Source: Nitrospinota bacterium
Lineage (GTDB): Bacteria > Nitrospinota > Nitrospinia > UBA9942
Assembly: GCA_003489165.1 (NCBI GenBank)
Contig: DNJG01000060.1
Location: 1 to 9,608, forward strand
DNA: 9,608 nucleotides
Direction: 5' to 3'
The notes beneath the pieces are model-generated. The model made no database searches. It had not been told where the DNA came from and worked only from the letters and a program-made list of their open reading frames with translations. How positions within the stretch are numbered: the first letter of the stretch is position 1; each line of letters starts with the position of its first letter. Position numbers and translations under genes: made by a program. This document shows, piece after piece, positions 1-6,306 of the stretch.

Positions 1-1
1 T

Positions 2-214
2 GAAGATAGGGATAAAGAGGGTGTGTTTATATTTGAATTTGAGAGGAATAATCAAAAAATCTATGTAGGCTGGACCCTGAATATTTACAAAAAAAGGGTT
101 AATATATTTGATAGGAATAAATGTCAGGCTACATGGAGAGATGGTGAAACCATACATTTAAAAGAAGGTGGAATAGACCTGCAAAAAAGCCCGACATATA
201 TTGTATGCAATTAA
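2..214 (+). CDS. C-terminal fragment of a probable glycoside hydrolase (5' end outside window)
   Basis: An open frame enters from the left edge and ends at TAA 212-214. The first possible start inside the window, GTG at 23, has no convincing ribosome binding site, so I read this as the last 70 codons of a longer gene. The fragment contains IYVGWT, then a VNIFDR segment, then IDLQKSPTYI close to the terminus. This order (hydrophobic strand ending in a Trp-Thr pair, an Asp-containing strand, and a final SP-x-YI strand) is typical of the C-terminal beta-sandwich that closes many GH39- or GH5-like glycosidases. No catalytic domain is in view, so substrate and activity cannot be inferred. The family call comes from pattern memory only; another beta-sandwich protein remains possible. 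Confidence 0.55.
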   Translation, partial: EDRDKEGVFIFEFERNNQKIYVGWTLNIYKKRVNIFDRNKCQATWRDGETIHLKEGGIDLQKSPTYIVCN

Positions 215-518
215 TGTGAGGAAGGGCTAAAAAATCAGATTGATACAAAGCACTGCTGCAAAAAAGATATGAGGAACTTGCTATTTTTGATCAGGAAAAT
301 TCACTCCTAATATATAATCCCAAAAGTAACCTATAGTTAGCTATTTTATTGAATTTTTGTTTCTGTCCTAAATCTTCCCCATTTTCAAAATCTGTCAAAG
401 GATAGGCTTTCTCTATAAAGTAGATGTTAAAAATTTACATGCAGGAAGAATCTTAAACATAATTATCAGAAATCATCAAATTTTCTATTTTTTGTAAGTT
501 TTATGCTAATATAAATTT
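215..518. other. Intergenic region without a supportable gene
   Basis: These 304 bp are strongly AT-rich. Two short stop-free stretches overlap on opposite strands: about 30 codons on + at 244-336 and about 47 codons on - at 291-434. Neither has an ATG or GTG start with a ribosome binding site, and they cannot both be genes. Either could be a decayed remnant. I see no tRNA, strong hairpin or repeat. The last 30 bp hold the likely lepA promoter. Confidence 0.5.
502..512 (+). promoter_or_regulatory. Possible -10 region of lepA, very close to the start codon
   Basis: TATGCT (502-507) overlaps TAATAT (507-512), and either resembles a -10 hexamer. Neither has a good -35 partner at 16-18 bp. A transcript from here would begin between about 514 and 519, that is 0-5 nt before the lepA ATG. 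Low confidence because the region is AT-rich throughout. Confidence 0.3.
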
Positions 519-2306
519 ATGAACATAAGAAACTTTTCTATTATTGCACATATAGACCACGGAAAGTCCACACTTGCTGACAGGCTTATTGAATATACAG
601 GCGGTCTCTCTCATAGGGAGATGAAGGAGCAGGTGCTTGACCAGATGGATATTGAGAGGGAAAGGGGTATTACCATAAAGGCACAGACTGCAAGACTCAA
701 GTATAAAGCTTCTGATGGCAGCGAATACATTTTAAACCTGATTGATACACCGGGTCATGTTGATTTTTCCTACGAGGTGTCAAGGAGTTTGGCAGCATGT
801 GAAGGTGTTCTGCTTGTAATAGACGCAAGTCAGGGGATTGAGGCTCAGACCCTCGCAAATGTCCACCTCGCCCTTGAACATAATCTTGAGATTATCCCTG
901 TCATTAACAAGATTGACCTCCCAAGTGCATCCCCTGAAATGGTAAAGAAGCAGATTGAAGACATAATCGGAATAGATTCAAGCGAGGCAATCCTCGCAAG
1001 TGCAAAAGCGGGTATCGGCATAAAGGATATACTTGAGGCAATTATAAAGAGGATACCATCTCCGAAGGGGACAAAAGATACGCCTTTAAAGGCACTCGTT
1101 TTAGATTCGTGGTATGACTCATATCAGGGGGTTGTAATGCTTGTCAGGGTGTTTGAAGGAGGCATAAAAAATGGAATGAAAATGCTCTTCATGTCCAATG
1201 GAAAGATATATGAGGTCGGCAGGATCGGTGTATTTACTCCAAAGGATTTGAAGGTAAATGAATTATCTGCCGGTGAGGTTGGTTATGTTACAGGAAGTAT
1301 TAAGACTATTCAGGATGCAAAGGTTGGAGATACAATTACCGATTCTGAAAGACCGGCGGAAAAGCCTCTTCACGGCTACAAGAATATAAAGCCAATGGTG
1401 TTCAGCGGCATATATCCTGTGGACGGTGCTCAATATGAGTCTCTGAGGGATGCACTTGAAAAGCTCCAGCTAAATGATTCGTCATTAAAGTTTGAGCCTG
1501 AGACCTCTCTCGCCCTCGGATTTGGTTTTAGATGCGGATTCCTCGGACTACTGCACATGGATATAGTAAAGGAGAGGCTGGAGAGGGAATTTGACCTTTC
1601 ACTTATCACAACAGCACCTACAGTTGTATATAAAGTAATAAATACTAAGGGGGAAATAATCCATGTTGATAATCCCTCCAAGCTCCCGCCTCCGAACTAC
1701 ATAGACAGAATAGAGGAGCCTTATATTATCGCTACAATAATAACACCTGATGAATTTCTTGGTGCTATTATGCAGCTAACGCAAGAAAAGAGAGGAATCC
1801 AGAAGGGTATCGAATATATAGGTGAAAAGAGGGTGATGGTTACTTATGAGCTTCCTCTGAATGAGGTTGTCCTTGATTTTTATGACAGGCTTAAATCCAT
1901 TTCTAAAGGCTATGCGTCAATGGATTATGAATATCTTGACTACCGCACATCCAATCTGATTAAATTAGATGTATTGTTAAATGGCGACCCTGTTGATGCG
2001 CTGTCCTCAATAATACACAAGGACAAGGCTTATTACCACGGCAAAGAACTGGCAGAGAAGATGAAGGAGATAATCCCAAGGCAGATGTTTGAGGTGGCAA
2101 TACAGGCGGCTATAGGAGGCAAGATTATAGCCCGAGAGACAGTAAAGGCTTTAAGAAAAAATGTTATCGCAAAATGTTACGGCGGTGATATAACAAGGAA
2201 GAGAAAACTCCTTGAGAGACAGAAAGAGGGGAAAAAGAGGATGAAGCAAATCGGCAAGATTGAGCTGCCTCAGGAGACATTCCTTGCAGTGCTTAAGACA
2301 AAATAA
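519..2306 (+). CDS. lepA: Elongation factor 4 (LepA), ribosome-associated GTPase
   Basis: LepA (EF4) is a cytoplasmic translational GTPase that binds the ribosome and acts on pre- or post-translocation complexes; roles in back-translocation and 30S biogenesis have both been proposed. The 595-aa length matches the family (E. coli 599). The G domain shows G1 AHIDHGKST (residues 10-18), switch sequence ERERGITIKAQ, G3 DTPGH (76-80), G4 NKID (130-133) and G5 SAK (161-163). The LepA-specific C-terminus is complete, with KNVLAKCYGGD-like and KEGKKRMKQIG motifs and ending near LPQETFLAVL. The start is fixed by the universal MNIRNFSIIAHIDHGKST opening and by an in-frame stop at 507-509. There is no Shine-Dalgarno sequence within 15 nt upstream. 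lepB follows 120 bp downstream, as in many bacteria. Confidence 0.97.
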   Translation: MNIRNFSIIAHIDHGKSTLADRLIEYTGGLSHREMKEQVLDQMDIERERGITIKAQTARLKYKASDGSEYILNLIDTPGHVDFSYEVSRSLAACEGVLLVIDASQGIEAQTLANVHLALEHNLEIIPVINKIDLPSASPEMVKKQIEDIIGIDSSEAILASAKAGIGIKDILEAIIKRIPSPKGTKDTPLKALVLDSWYDSYQGVVMLVRVFEGGIKNGMKMLFMSNGKIYEVGRIGVFTPKDLKVNELSAGEVGYVTGSIKTIQDAKVGDTITDSERPAEKPLHGYKNIKPMVFSGIYPVDGAQYESLRDALEKLQLNDSSLKFEPETSLALGFGFRCGFLGLLHMDIVKERLEREFDLSLITTAPTVVYKVINTKGEIIHVDNPSKLPPPNYIDRIEEPYIIATIITPDEFLGAIMQLTQEKRGIQKGIEYIGEKRVMVTYELPLNEVVLDFYDRLKSISKGYASMDYEYLDYRTSNLIKLDVLLNGDPVDALSSIIHKDKAYYHGKELAEKMKEIIPRQMFEVAIQAAIGGKIIARETVKALRKNVIAKCYGGDITRKRKLLERQKEGKKRMKQIGKIELPQETFLAVLKTK

Positions 2307-2327
2307 GAAAAACAAATTTTTGATTTT

Positions 2328-2390
2328 AACCACAGAGGCACAGAGAGAAATAAGTTTTAAAAATCTCTGCGTCTCCATGCCTCTGTGATT
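2328..2390. repeat. CACAGAG-type imperfect palindrome, copy A
   Basis: The left arm contains CACAGAGGCA (2331-2340), which pairs perfectly with TGCCTCTGTG (2378-2387). Flanking AA/TT and an inner GAGA/TCTC (2343-2346 / 2372-2375) extend the stem with mismatches. The core contains TTTTAAAAA. The element starts 22 bp after the lepA stop. A second copy with the same arms and a similar core lies at 4464-4537. The stem is not followed by a T-run, so it does not look like an intrinsic terminator. Confidence 0.7.
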
Positions 2391-2396
2391 TATAAT
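2391..2396 (+). promoter_or_regulatory. Candidate -10 hexamer upstream of lepB
   Basis: A perfect TATAAT abuts the right end of the palindrome, 31 bp before the lepB ATG. The expected -35 position lies in the palindrome arm (around 2368-2373) and does not match TTGACA, so this is a weak candidate. If real, it would give lepB transcription independent of lepA. Confidence 0.25.
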
Positions 2397-2426
2397 TTCT
2401 TATAAAATATAGAGGAGAGTTTAATA

Positions 2427-3044
2427 ATGGAAATGGAAAAAGTTGAAAATATTGAAAGGGCATCTGTGACAGAACAGACGAAAAAGAAATCTATTGTAAG
2501 GGAATATGCAGAGGCAATAATAATTGCACTCGTCCTTGCCTTTATCATCAGAACATTTGTAGTGCAGGCTTTTAAGATACCATCCGGCTCAATGATACCA
2601 ACTTTGCAAATAGGCGACCATATACTTGTAAATAAATTTATATACAGATTCACGGATGTAAAAAGGGGAGATATTATTGTTTTTAAGTTTCCAAAAGATG
2701 AGAGCCGTGATTTCATAAAAAGGGTTGTCGGCCTGCCGGGTGATAAGGTAGAGGTAAAAGATAAAAAAGTATATATAAATGATAAAGAGGCGGAAGAACC
2801 TTATGCATTTCATGAAGAGGCAGGCGGAGGTTCGTTTCATCCGAGGGATATTTTTGGTCCCATCACAGTTCCTGAAAATAATTTTTTTGTCATGGGTGAC
2901 AACAGGGAAAACAGCATGGACAGCCGATTCTGGGGGCTCCTTGATAAAAACAAAATTAAAGGGAGGGCATTTATTATTTACTGGTCGTGGGATAGTATGA
3001 ATTTTGGCGTCAGATGGAATCGCCTTGCCATGATGTTAAAGTAA
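2427..3044 (+). CDS. lepB: Signal peptidase I (LepB), inner-membrane type
   Basis: LepB cleaves Sec and Tat signal peptides from exported proteins at the periplasmic face of the inner membrane. The 205-aa protein has a charged N-terminus, one membrane segment (about residues 28-48), and all catalytic boxes: box B IPSGSMIPTL with nucleophile Ser55, box D/E DFIKRVVGLPGD with general base Lys98, and late box MGDNRENSMDSRFWG (156-170). It is shorter than E. coli LepB because the large insertion before the late box is missing, as in many non-enteric bacteria. The start is ATG 2427 with AGAGGAGAG at 2411-2419; ATG 2433 is a less well placed alternative. lepA-lepB order is classical, but here a 120-bp spacer with a palindrome separates them. 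It is the likely processing enzyme for the Sec-type protein encoded at 8808. Confidence 0.96.
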   Translation: MEMEKVENIERASVTEQTKKKSIVREYAEAIIIALVLAFIIRTFVVQAFKIPSGSMIPTLQIGDHILVNKFIYRFTDVKRGDIIVFKFPKDESRDFIKRVVGLPGDKVEVKDKKVYINDKEAEEPYAFHEEAGGGSFHPRDIFGPITVPENNFFVMGDNRENSMDSRFWGLLDKNKIKGRAFIIYWSWDSMNFGVRWNRLAMMLK

Positions 3045-3052
3045 AATTATTC

Positions 3053-3081
3053 TTGACATCACAATATATTGTGGTTATATT
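3053..3081 (+). promoter_or_regulatory. Sigma70-type promoter of the aminomutase gene
   Basis: TTGACA (3053-3058, perfect -35), 17-bp spacer, TATATT (3076-3081, 5 of 6 for the -10). The transcript would start near 3088, leaving a leader of about 95 nt before the ATG at 3184. This is the best promoter in the window. A perfect 14-bp palindrome fills most of the spacer, so a bound dimer there would block RNA polymerase. Confidence 0.8.
3059..3074 (+). promoter_or_regulatory. NrdR-box-like operator 1 in the promoter spacer
   Basis: The 14-bp core CACAATATATTGTG (3060-3073) is a perfect palindrome. Against the published NrdR-box consensus acaCwAtATaTwGtgt, the 16-mer here matches 14 positions, missing only the two outer lower-case ones. 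It sits between the -35 and -10 hexamers, a repressor position. Confidence 0.6.
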
Positions 3082-3090
3082 TTTTTATAA

Positions 3091-3106
3091 ATACAAAATG
3101 CTGTGT
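3091..3106 (+). promoter_or_regulatory. NrdR-box-like operator 2, downstream of the -10
   Basis: This 16-mer matches 12 of 16 consensus NrdR-box positions, including 5 of the 6 invariant (upper-case) ones. Its centre is 32 bp from the centre of operator 1, three helical turns, which is the usual spacing of paired NrdR boxes. On its own it would be too weak to call; the spacing is what supports it. Confidence 0.5.
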
Positions 3107-3144
3107 CAGTGATTATTGTTAGTAATAACTTCTTTCACTTGACA
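3104..3144 (+). other. Possible leader hairpin of the aminomutase transcript
   Basis: TGTCAGTG (3104-3111) can pair with CACTTGACA (3136-3144), with a two-nucleotide versus one-nucleotide irregularity, and TTATT (3113-3117) with AATAA (3124-3128) can form an inner stem. An 8-bp direct repeat TAATAACT occurs at 3123-3130 and 3146-3153. GTTAGT (3118-3123) can alternatively pair with ACTAAC (3151-3156). Stems are AT-rich and weak. Confidence 0.3.
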
Positions 3145-3183
3145 CTAATAACTAACACTTTTAAAAGGAGAAATTTATTAATT

Positions 3184-4443
3184 ATGGAATCCTCGGAATG
3201 TAGTTTTGAAGAGCCTCCCAGCAGTATTTTAAATCTCATTACTCCTGCATCATTAAAAAACCTTGCAACCCTTACATATAGCGGCGCAATCAAAAAAGAA
3301 AAAATATTAAAATCTATTCCAAGAGAATCATGGAATGATTGGCGATGGCAATTAAAAAACAGAATCACCACACTTAAACAATTGGAAGAGGTCATAGAGG
3401 TAACGCCAAAAGAAAGAGAAGGTGTTCTGGCTTCGGGTGGAAGGCTTGCAATGGCAATAACCCCTTACTTCGCTTCACTAATAGACCCTTACAATCCTGA
3501 TTGTCCCATCCGCCGTCAGGCAGTCCCAAGAATAGAGGAGTCTTATAAATTACCACATGACATGATTGACCCATGCGAAGAGGATAATCATTCTCCTGTT
3601 CCGGGACTTATCCATAGATACCCCGACAGGGCACTCCTCATAGTTACAGACCAGTGTGCAATGTATTGCAGGTATTGCACAAGAAGGAGGATGGTTGGGG
3701 CTGAAGAGAATGTCATATCAAGGGGCAGGCTTGAAGATGTATATTCCTATCTAAAAACAAATAAGAAGATACGGGATGTATTGATATCGGGCGGAGACCC
3801 TTTACTATTAAAGGAAGAGATACTTGAAGATATACTTTCTAATTTGAGGAAGATACCAAATATTGAAATAATAAGGCTTGGAACCCGTGTCCCTGTAACT
3901 CTGCCACAGAGAATAAATACTCCATTTGTAGAGATGTTGAAAAAATATCACCCTATCTGGATGAGTATTCATTTCTCACATCCAAAGGAGATTACAAGAG
4001 ATGTAAAGAGGGCATGTGGAATCCTTGCAGATGGCGGAATACCCCTTGGAAGTCAGACAGTCCTCCTTCAGGGCATAAATGACAAGCCCAATATTATGAA
4101 AAAACTTATGCATGAACTGCTCAAGATAAGGGTGAGGCCATACTATATATATCAATGCGATCCTGTTGTAGGGACAGGGCATTTTAGGACACCTATATCA
4201 GTCGGGATTAATATAATGGAAAAATTGAGAGGGCATACCACAGGTTATGCAGTCCCCACATTTGTTATTGATGCACCTGGCGGCGGAGGCAAGATACCTG
4301 TATCACCTGTATATCTTATATCACAGGCTGATGGAAGGGTAACTCTGAGAAATTATGAAGGGAAGATATTTGAGTATTATGAATCGGCTAAGCAGGTTAA
4401 ACAGTTTGAGCGGGTTAATCAATTTAAGCTATTTGATTCTTGA
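3184..4443 (+). CDS. kamA: Lysine 2,3-aminomutase family radical SAM enzyme (KamA-like)
   Basis: Lysine 2,3-aminomutases convert L-lysine to L-beta-lysine using a [4Fe-4S] cluster, S-adenosylmethionine and PLP. In the 419-aa protein starting at ATG 3184 the cluster motif CxxxCxxC is Cys158, Cys162, Cys165 (CAMYCRYC). The PLP lysine is Lys370 in DAPGGGGK. Asp326 (YQCD) and Asp363 (DAPGGGGK) occupy the positions of the two aspartates that bind the lysine side-chain amine in the Clostridium subterminale enzyme (D293, D330). Spacings among Cys, Asp, Asp and Lys equal those of that enzyme, so lysine rather than glutamate is the likely substrate. AAGGAG lies 13 nt before the ATG, rather far. A GTG at 3103 would start inside operator 2 and is unlikely. 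No ablB-type acetyltransferase or EF-P gene is nearby. Beta-lysine use is unknown: osmolyte, EF-P modification, lysine fermentation or a secondary metabolite are all possible. Confidence 0.88.
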   Translation: MESSECSFEEPPSSILNLITPASLKNLATLTYSGAIKKEKILKSIPRESWNDWRWQLKNRITTLKQLEEVIEVTPKEREGVLASGGRLAMAITPYFASLIDPYNPDCPIRRQAVPRIEESYKLPHDMIDPCEEDNHSPVPGLIHRYPDRALLIVTDQCAMYCRYCTRRRMVGAEENVISRGRLEDVYSYLKTNKKIRDVLISGGDPLLLKEEILEDILSNLRKIPNIEIIRLGTRVPVTLPQRINTPFVEMLKKYHPIWMSIHFSHPKEITRDVKRACGILADGGIPLGSQTVLLQGINDKPNIMKKLMHELLKIRVRPYYIYQCDPVVGTGHFRTPISVGINIMEKLRGHTTGYAVPTFVIDAPGGGGKIPVSPVYLISQADGRVTLRNYEGKIFEYYESAKQVKQFERVNQFKLFDS

Positions 4444-4463
4444 CAAAGAAATTATAAAAATTT

Positions 4464-4537
4464 ACCACAGAGACACGGAGACACAGAGGTTTTAAAAACT
4501 TTTTAAAATATTTAATTTTTCTCAGTGTCTCAGTGGT
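4464..4537. repeat. CACAGAG-type imperfect palindrome, copy B
   Basis: The left arm ACCACAGAGACACGGAG (4464-4480) pairs with CTCAGTGTCTCAGTGGT (4521-4537), 15 of 17 positions. The loop is AT-rich with TTTTAAAAA, as in copy A. It begins 20 bp after the aminomutase stop, a placement like that of copy A after lepA. It ends 33 bp before the next ATG. Confidence 0.75.
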
Positions 4538-4570
4538 TTAATCAAGTTTTTATTTTTCTGAAGGGGAGTT

Positions 4571-5572
4571 ATGCGGGTAGGTCTAACTTATAATCTAAAG
4601 AAGGACGTTAAAGACGGGCTCACAAATGACTGGGATGCTGAATGGGATACAGAGGAGACAATTGATGCGGTCAGGTCTGCTCTTTCTTCACAACACGATG
4701 TTATACTCCTTGAGGCAGATGAAAATGTAGTAGAGAATTTGAAAGGCTCAAAACCTGATATTGTTTTTAACATTGCAGAAGGAAGAGATGGACCAAACAG
4801 AGAATCACATGTCCCTGCAATGCTGGAAATGCTTGAAATTCCATATACAGGCTCAGACCCTATGACATTATCTTTATGTCTTGACAAAGGGAGAGCCAAA
4901 GAGATATTATCCTTTTATAAAGTTTCAACTCCACGCTTTCAGGTGGTATCATCTATCTCAGGGCAGATAAAATTAAAAAAATTTCCCCTTATTGTTAAGC
5001 CACTCCATGAGGGTTCAAGTAAAGGGGTAAAAAATGATGCCTTGATATTTTCGCCTTCTGAATTAAAAAAGAAGGTAGAGAAAATAATAGTTCAGTATCA
5101 TCAGCCTGCACTTATTGAGGAGTATCTAAACGGGAGAGAGTTTACAGTGGCAGTGATGGGAAATAATGGGGACACAAGGGTTCTGCCGATTGTTGAGATA
5201 AAATTTGATAATCTTCCGAAGGATATCAACCCCATATATTCTTATGAAGCTAAATGGATATGGGATAATTCAAAAAATCCCATTGATATATTTCAATGCC
5301 CGGCAGACATTGGTGATGGATTGAGAGACAATATTGAAGATGCGGCATTAAAGGCTTATAAATCCCTCAGATGCAGGGATTGGTGCAGGATTGATATAAG
5401 ACTTGATTCAGATAATGAACCAAATATTCTTGAGCTTAACCCCTTGCCAGGAGTCTTGCCAAAACCTGAAGATAACTCTTGTTTCCCAAAGGCAGCAAGG
5501 ACGGCAGGAATGAGTTATAATGAAATGATATTGAGTGTATTGAATATAGCAAGAAAGAGATATAATTTATAA
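4571..5572 (+). CDS. Ddl-like ATP-grasp ligase (D-Ala-D-Ala ligase superfamily)
   Basis: This 333-aa protein has the Ddl architecture: an N-terminal substrate domain ending in EIPYTGSDPMTLSLCLDKGRAK-type sequence, the ATP-grasp lid loop EGSSKGV (147-153), an omega-loop YEAKW (Trp229), and metal ligands Asp275, Glu288 and Asn290 (RIDIRLD ... LELNPLPG). The D-E-N spacing of 13 and 15 equals that of E. coli DdlB. However, the residue matching DdlB Tyr216 is Trp, the segment around NIAEGRDGPNRESH differs from the Ddl HGxxGEDG loop, and the end reads NPLPGVLPKPED rather than NTxPGMT. It may therefore be a paralogue that joins other amino acids. Start ATG 4571 follows AAGGGGAG with short spacing and matches the conserved family opening. 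HU follows 13 bp downstream and is probably cotranscribed. Family is clear; substrate is open. Confidence 0.85.
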   Translation: MRVGLTYNLKKDVKDGLTNDWDAEWDTEETIDAVRSALSSQHDVILLEADENVVENLKGSKPDIVFNIAEGRDGPNRESHVPAMLEMLEIPYTGSDPMTLSLCLDKGRAKEILSFYKVSTPRFQVVSSISGQIKLKKFPLIVKPLHEGSSKGVKNDALIFSPSELKKKVEKIIVQYHQPALIEEYLNGREFTVAVMGNNGDTRVLPIVEIKFDNLPKDINPIYSYEAKWIWDNSKNPIDIFQCPADIGDGLRDNIEDAALKAYKSLRCRDWCRIDIRLDSDNEPNILELNPLPGVLPKPEDNSCFPKAARTAGMSYNEMILSVLNIARKRYNL

Positions 5573-5585
5573 ATAGGAGGTTAAA

Positions 5586-5891
5586 ATGAACAAAAGTGAT
5601 TTAATTGTAGCAATGGCAGAGGTGGGTGAAATTTCAAAGGCTGCAGCTGAGAGGATATTAGATTGTTTTTTATCAAAGGTTACAGAATCGCTCTTAAGGG
5701 ATGAGAGTGTAACACTGTCTGGTTTCGGGACATTTTCGGTATCAAGCAGGGCGGGGAGAAAGGGAAGGAATCCACTAACAGGTGAGGCAATAGATATACC
5801 AGCAAAGAGGGTTCCAAAGTTTAAACCTGGCAAGGAATTAAAAAATACTATTTTATCAGGCGGGGCTGCATCCGGAACAACAACTGCTTAA
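5586..5891 (+). CDS. hup: HU/IHF-family DNA-binding protein
   Basis: HU proteins are small dimeric nucleoid proteins that bend DNA. The 101-aa sequence shows the standard helical N-terminus (MNKSDLIVAMAE), the LSGFGTFSV turn (44-52), and the DNA-binding arm RNPLTGE with Pro63 as the intercalating residue, followed by IPAKRVPKFKPGKELK. The last 15 residues form a Gly/Ser/Thr/Ala tail beyond the usual 90-residue length. TAGGAGG at 5574-5580 lies 5 nt before the ATG. The gene starts 13 bp after the ligase stop, so the two are likely in one transcript. The lipoprotein gene follows after 63 bp with no terminator in between, so readthrough into the envelope cluster is possible. HU rather than IHF is preferred because this is a single gene next to unrelated genes; the distinction is not certain. 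Confidence 0.95.
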   Translation: MNKSDLIVAMAEVGEISKAAAERILDCFLSKVTESLLRDESVTLSGFGTFSVSSRAGRKGRNPLTGEAIDIPAKRVPKFKPGKELKNTILSGGAASGTTTA

Positions 5892-5938
5892 GCTTATGCA
5901 ATATTTAATTTTTTATGATGGAAGGACAAGTTAAATTG

Positions 5939-5948
5939 AAAGGAGGTG
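5939..5948 (+). promoter_or_regulatory. Near-perfect Shine-Dalgarno for the small coiled-coil lipoprotein
   Basis: AAAGGAGGTG is complementary to the 16S rRNA 3' end over its full length and sits 6 nt before ATG 5955. It is the strongest ribosome binding site in the window and predicts high expression, as expected for an abundant structural lipoprotein. Confidence 0.75.
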
Positions 5949-5954
5949 TAAACA

Positions 5955-6254
5955 ATGAGAAGATTGGCAATCGTCATATTATTATTAACATTTATTGCGG
6001 TTCCGTTAATTTCAGGCTGCCAATCCAAACAGCTTCAGGAGGAGAATGCCGCTTTAAAGGGACATGTGGATTCTCTCCATGTTGAGAAGGCTAACCTTGA
6101 GAGTAAAGTAAAAGAGTTGACTACTGAAAGCTCTGCATTAAAGTCTCAGGTAGAAGGGCTGACAAAAGAGAGGGATGAGCTGACTGCAAAGGTGACAGAA
6201 TTGGAGAAGCAGTTGGAAGAGGCAAAGTCATCAAAAGGGAAGAAAAAGAAATAA
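5955..6254 (+). CDS. Small coiled-coil lipoprotein with lysine tail (Lpp-like architecture)
   Basis: The 99-aa precursor has a charged start (MRRLA), a hydrophobic core and lipobox I-S-G-Cys22. The residue after Cys is Gln, so an outer-membrane destination is expected. The 78-aa mature part is almost entirely coiled coil: Leu occupies every seventh position from 27 to 83 (nine in a row), and the other core position alternates Val (38, 52, 66, 80) with polar residues. This gives four 14-residue repeats from residue 34 to 89 with pattern LxxxVxxLxxExxx. The end is Lys-rich (KGKKKK) with a terminal Lys. Size, lipidation, repeat-built coiled coil and terminal Lys match the design of Braun's lipoprotein, whose last Lys is linked to peptidoglycan by L,D-transpeptidases; two YkuD-family genes lie downstream. 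There is no clear sequence homology to Lpp, so the analogy is inference. An intrinsic terminator follows directly. Confidence 0.9.
   Translation: MRRLAIVILLLTFIAVPLISGCQSKQLQEENAALKGHVDSLHVEKANLESKVKELTTESSALKSQVEGLTKERDELTAKVTELEKQLEEAKSSKGKKKK
6054..6221 (+). repeat. Four 42-bp (14-codon) coding repeats in the coiled-coil lipoprotein
   Basis: Residues 34-47, 48-61, 62-75 and 76-89 align without gaps as LxxxVxxLxxExxx-type units: Leu at position 1, Val at 5 and Leu at 8 in all four. The repeat is clear in protein but diverged in DNA, which suggests old internal duplication or convergent heptad selection. Confidence 0.65.
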
Positions 6255-6265
6255 TATTTTTCATA

Positions 6266-6306
6266 AAACGAGGCGGTTTTATTAAACTGCCTCGTTTCTT
6301 TTTTTT
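6266..6306 (+). terminator. Rho-independent terminator after the coiled-coil lipoprotein
   Basis: AAACGAGGCGGTTT (6266-6279) pairs with AAACTGCCTCGTTT (6284-6297): 14 pairs with one G-T, loop TATT, then C and eight T (6298-6306). It starts 12 bp after the lipoprotein stop. Its T-run ends 1 bp before the region of the next gene's ribosome binding site, so no promoter fits between terminator and that gene. Confidence 0.9.

Noticed and set aside
244..434. Short stop-free frames on both strands upstream of lepA
   Set aside because: No start codons or ribosome binding sites, mutual overlap, and lengths (about 30 and 47 codons) expected by chance; at most remnants.
1430..1681. Minus-strand frame within lepA, and similar antisense frames elsewhere
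   Set aside because: Antisense to conserved genes in codon-periodic sequence, no ribosome binding sites, no recognisable domains.
2328..2390. Palindrome A as the lepA terminator
   Set aside because: Imperfect stem with a large AT loop and no T-run after it; a related copy occurs elsewhere, so a dispersed repeat explains it better.
3103..3183. GTG at 3103 as start of the aminomutase (446 aa)
   Set aside because: It lies inside operator 2, has no ribosome binding site, and the extra 27 residues do not resemble a KamA N-terminus; ATG 3184 has AAGGAG upstream.
4440..4468. TTGACA across the aminomutase stop codon as a promoter for the ligase gene
   Set aside because: At 16-18 bp spacing only TTACCA/TACCAC is available as -10; TATAAA at 4453 is far too close.
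5891..5919. TATGAT (5914-5919) as -10 of a promoter for the coiled-coil lipoprotein
   Set aside because: No recognisable -35 at 16-18 bp (AGCTTA only). A promoter here is biologically likely but not supported by sequence.
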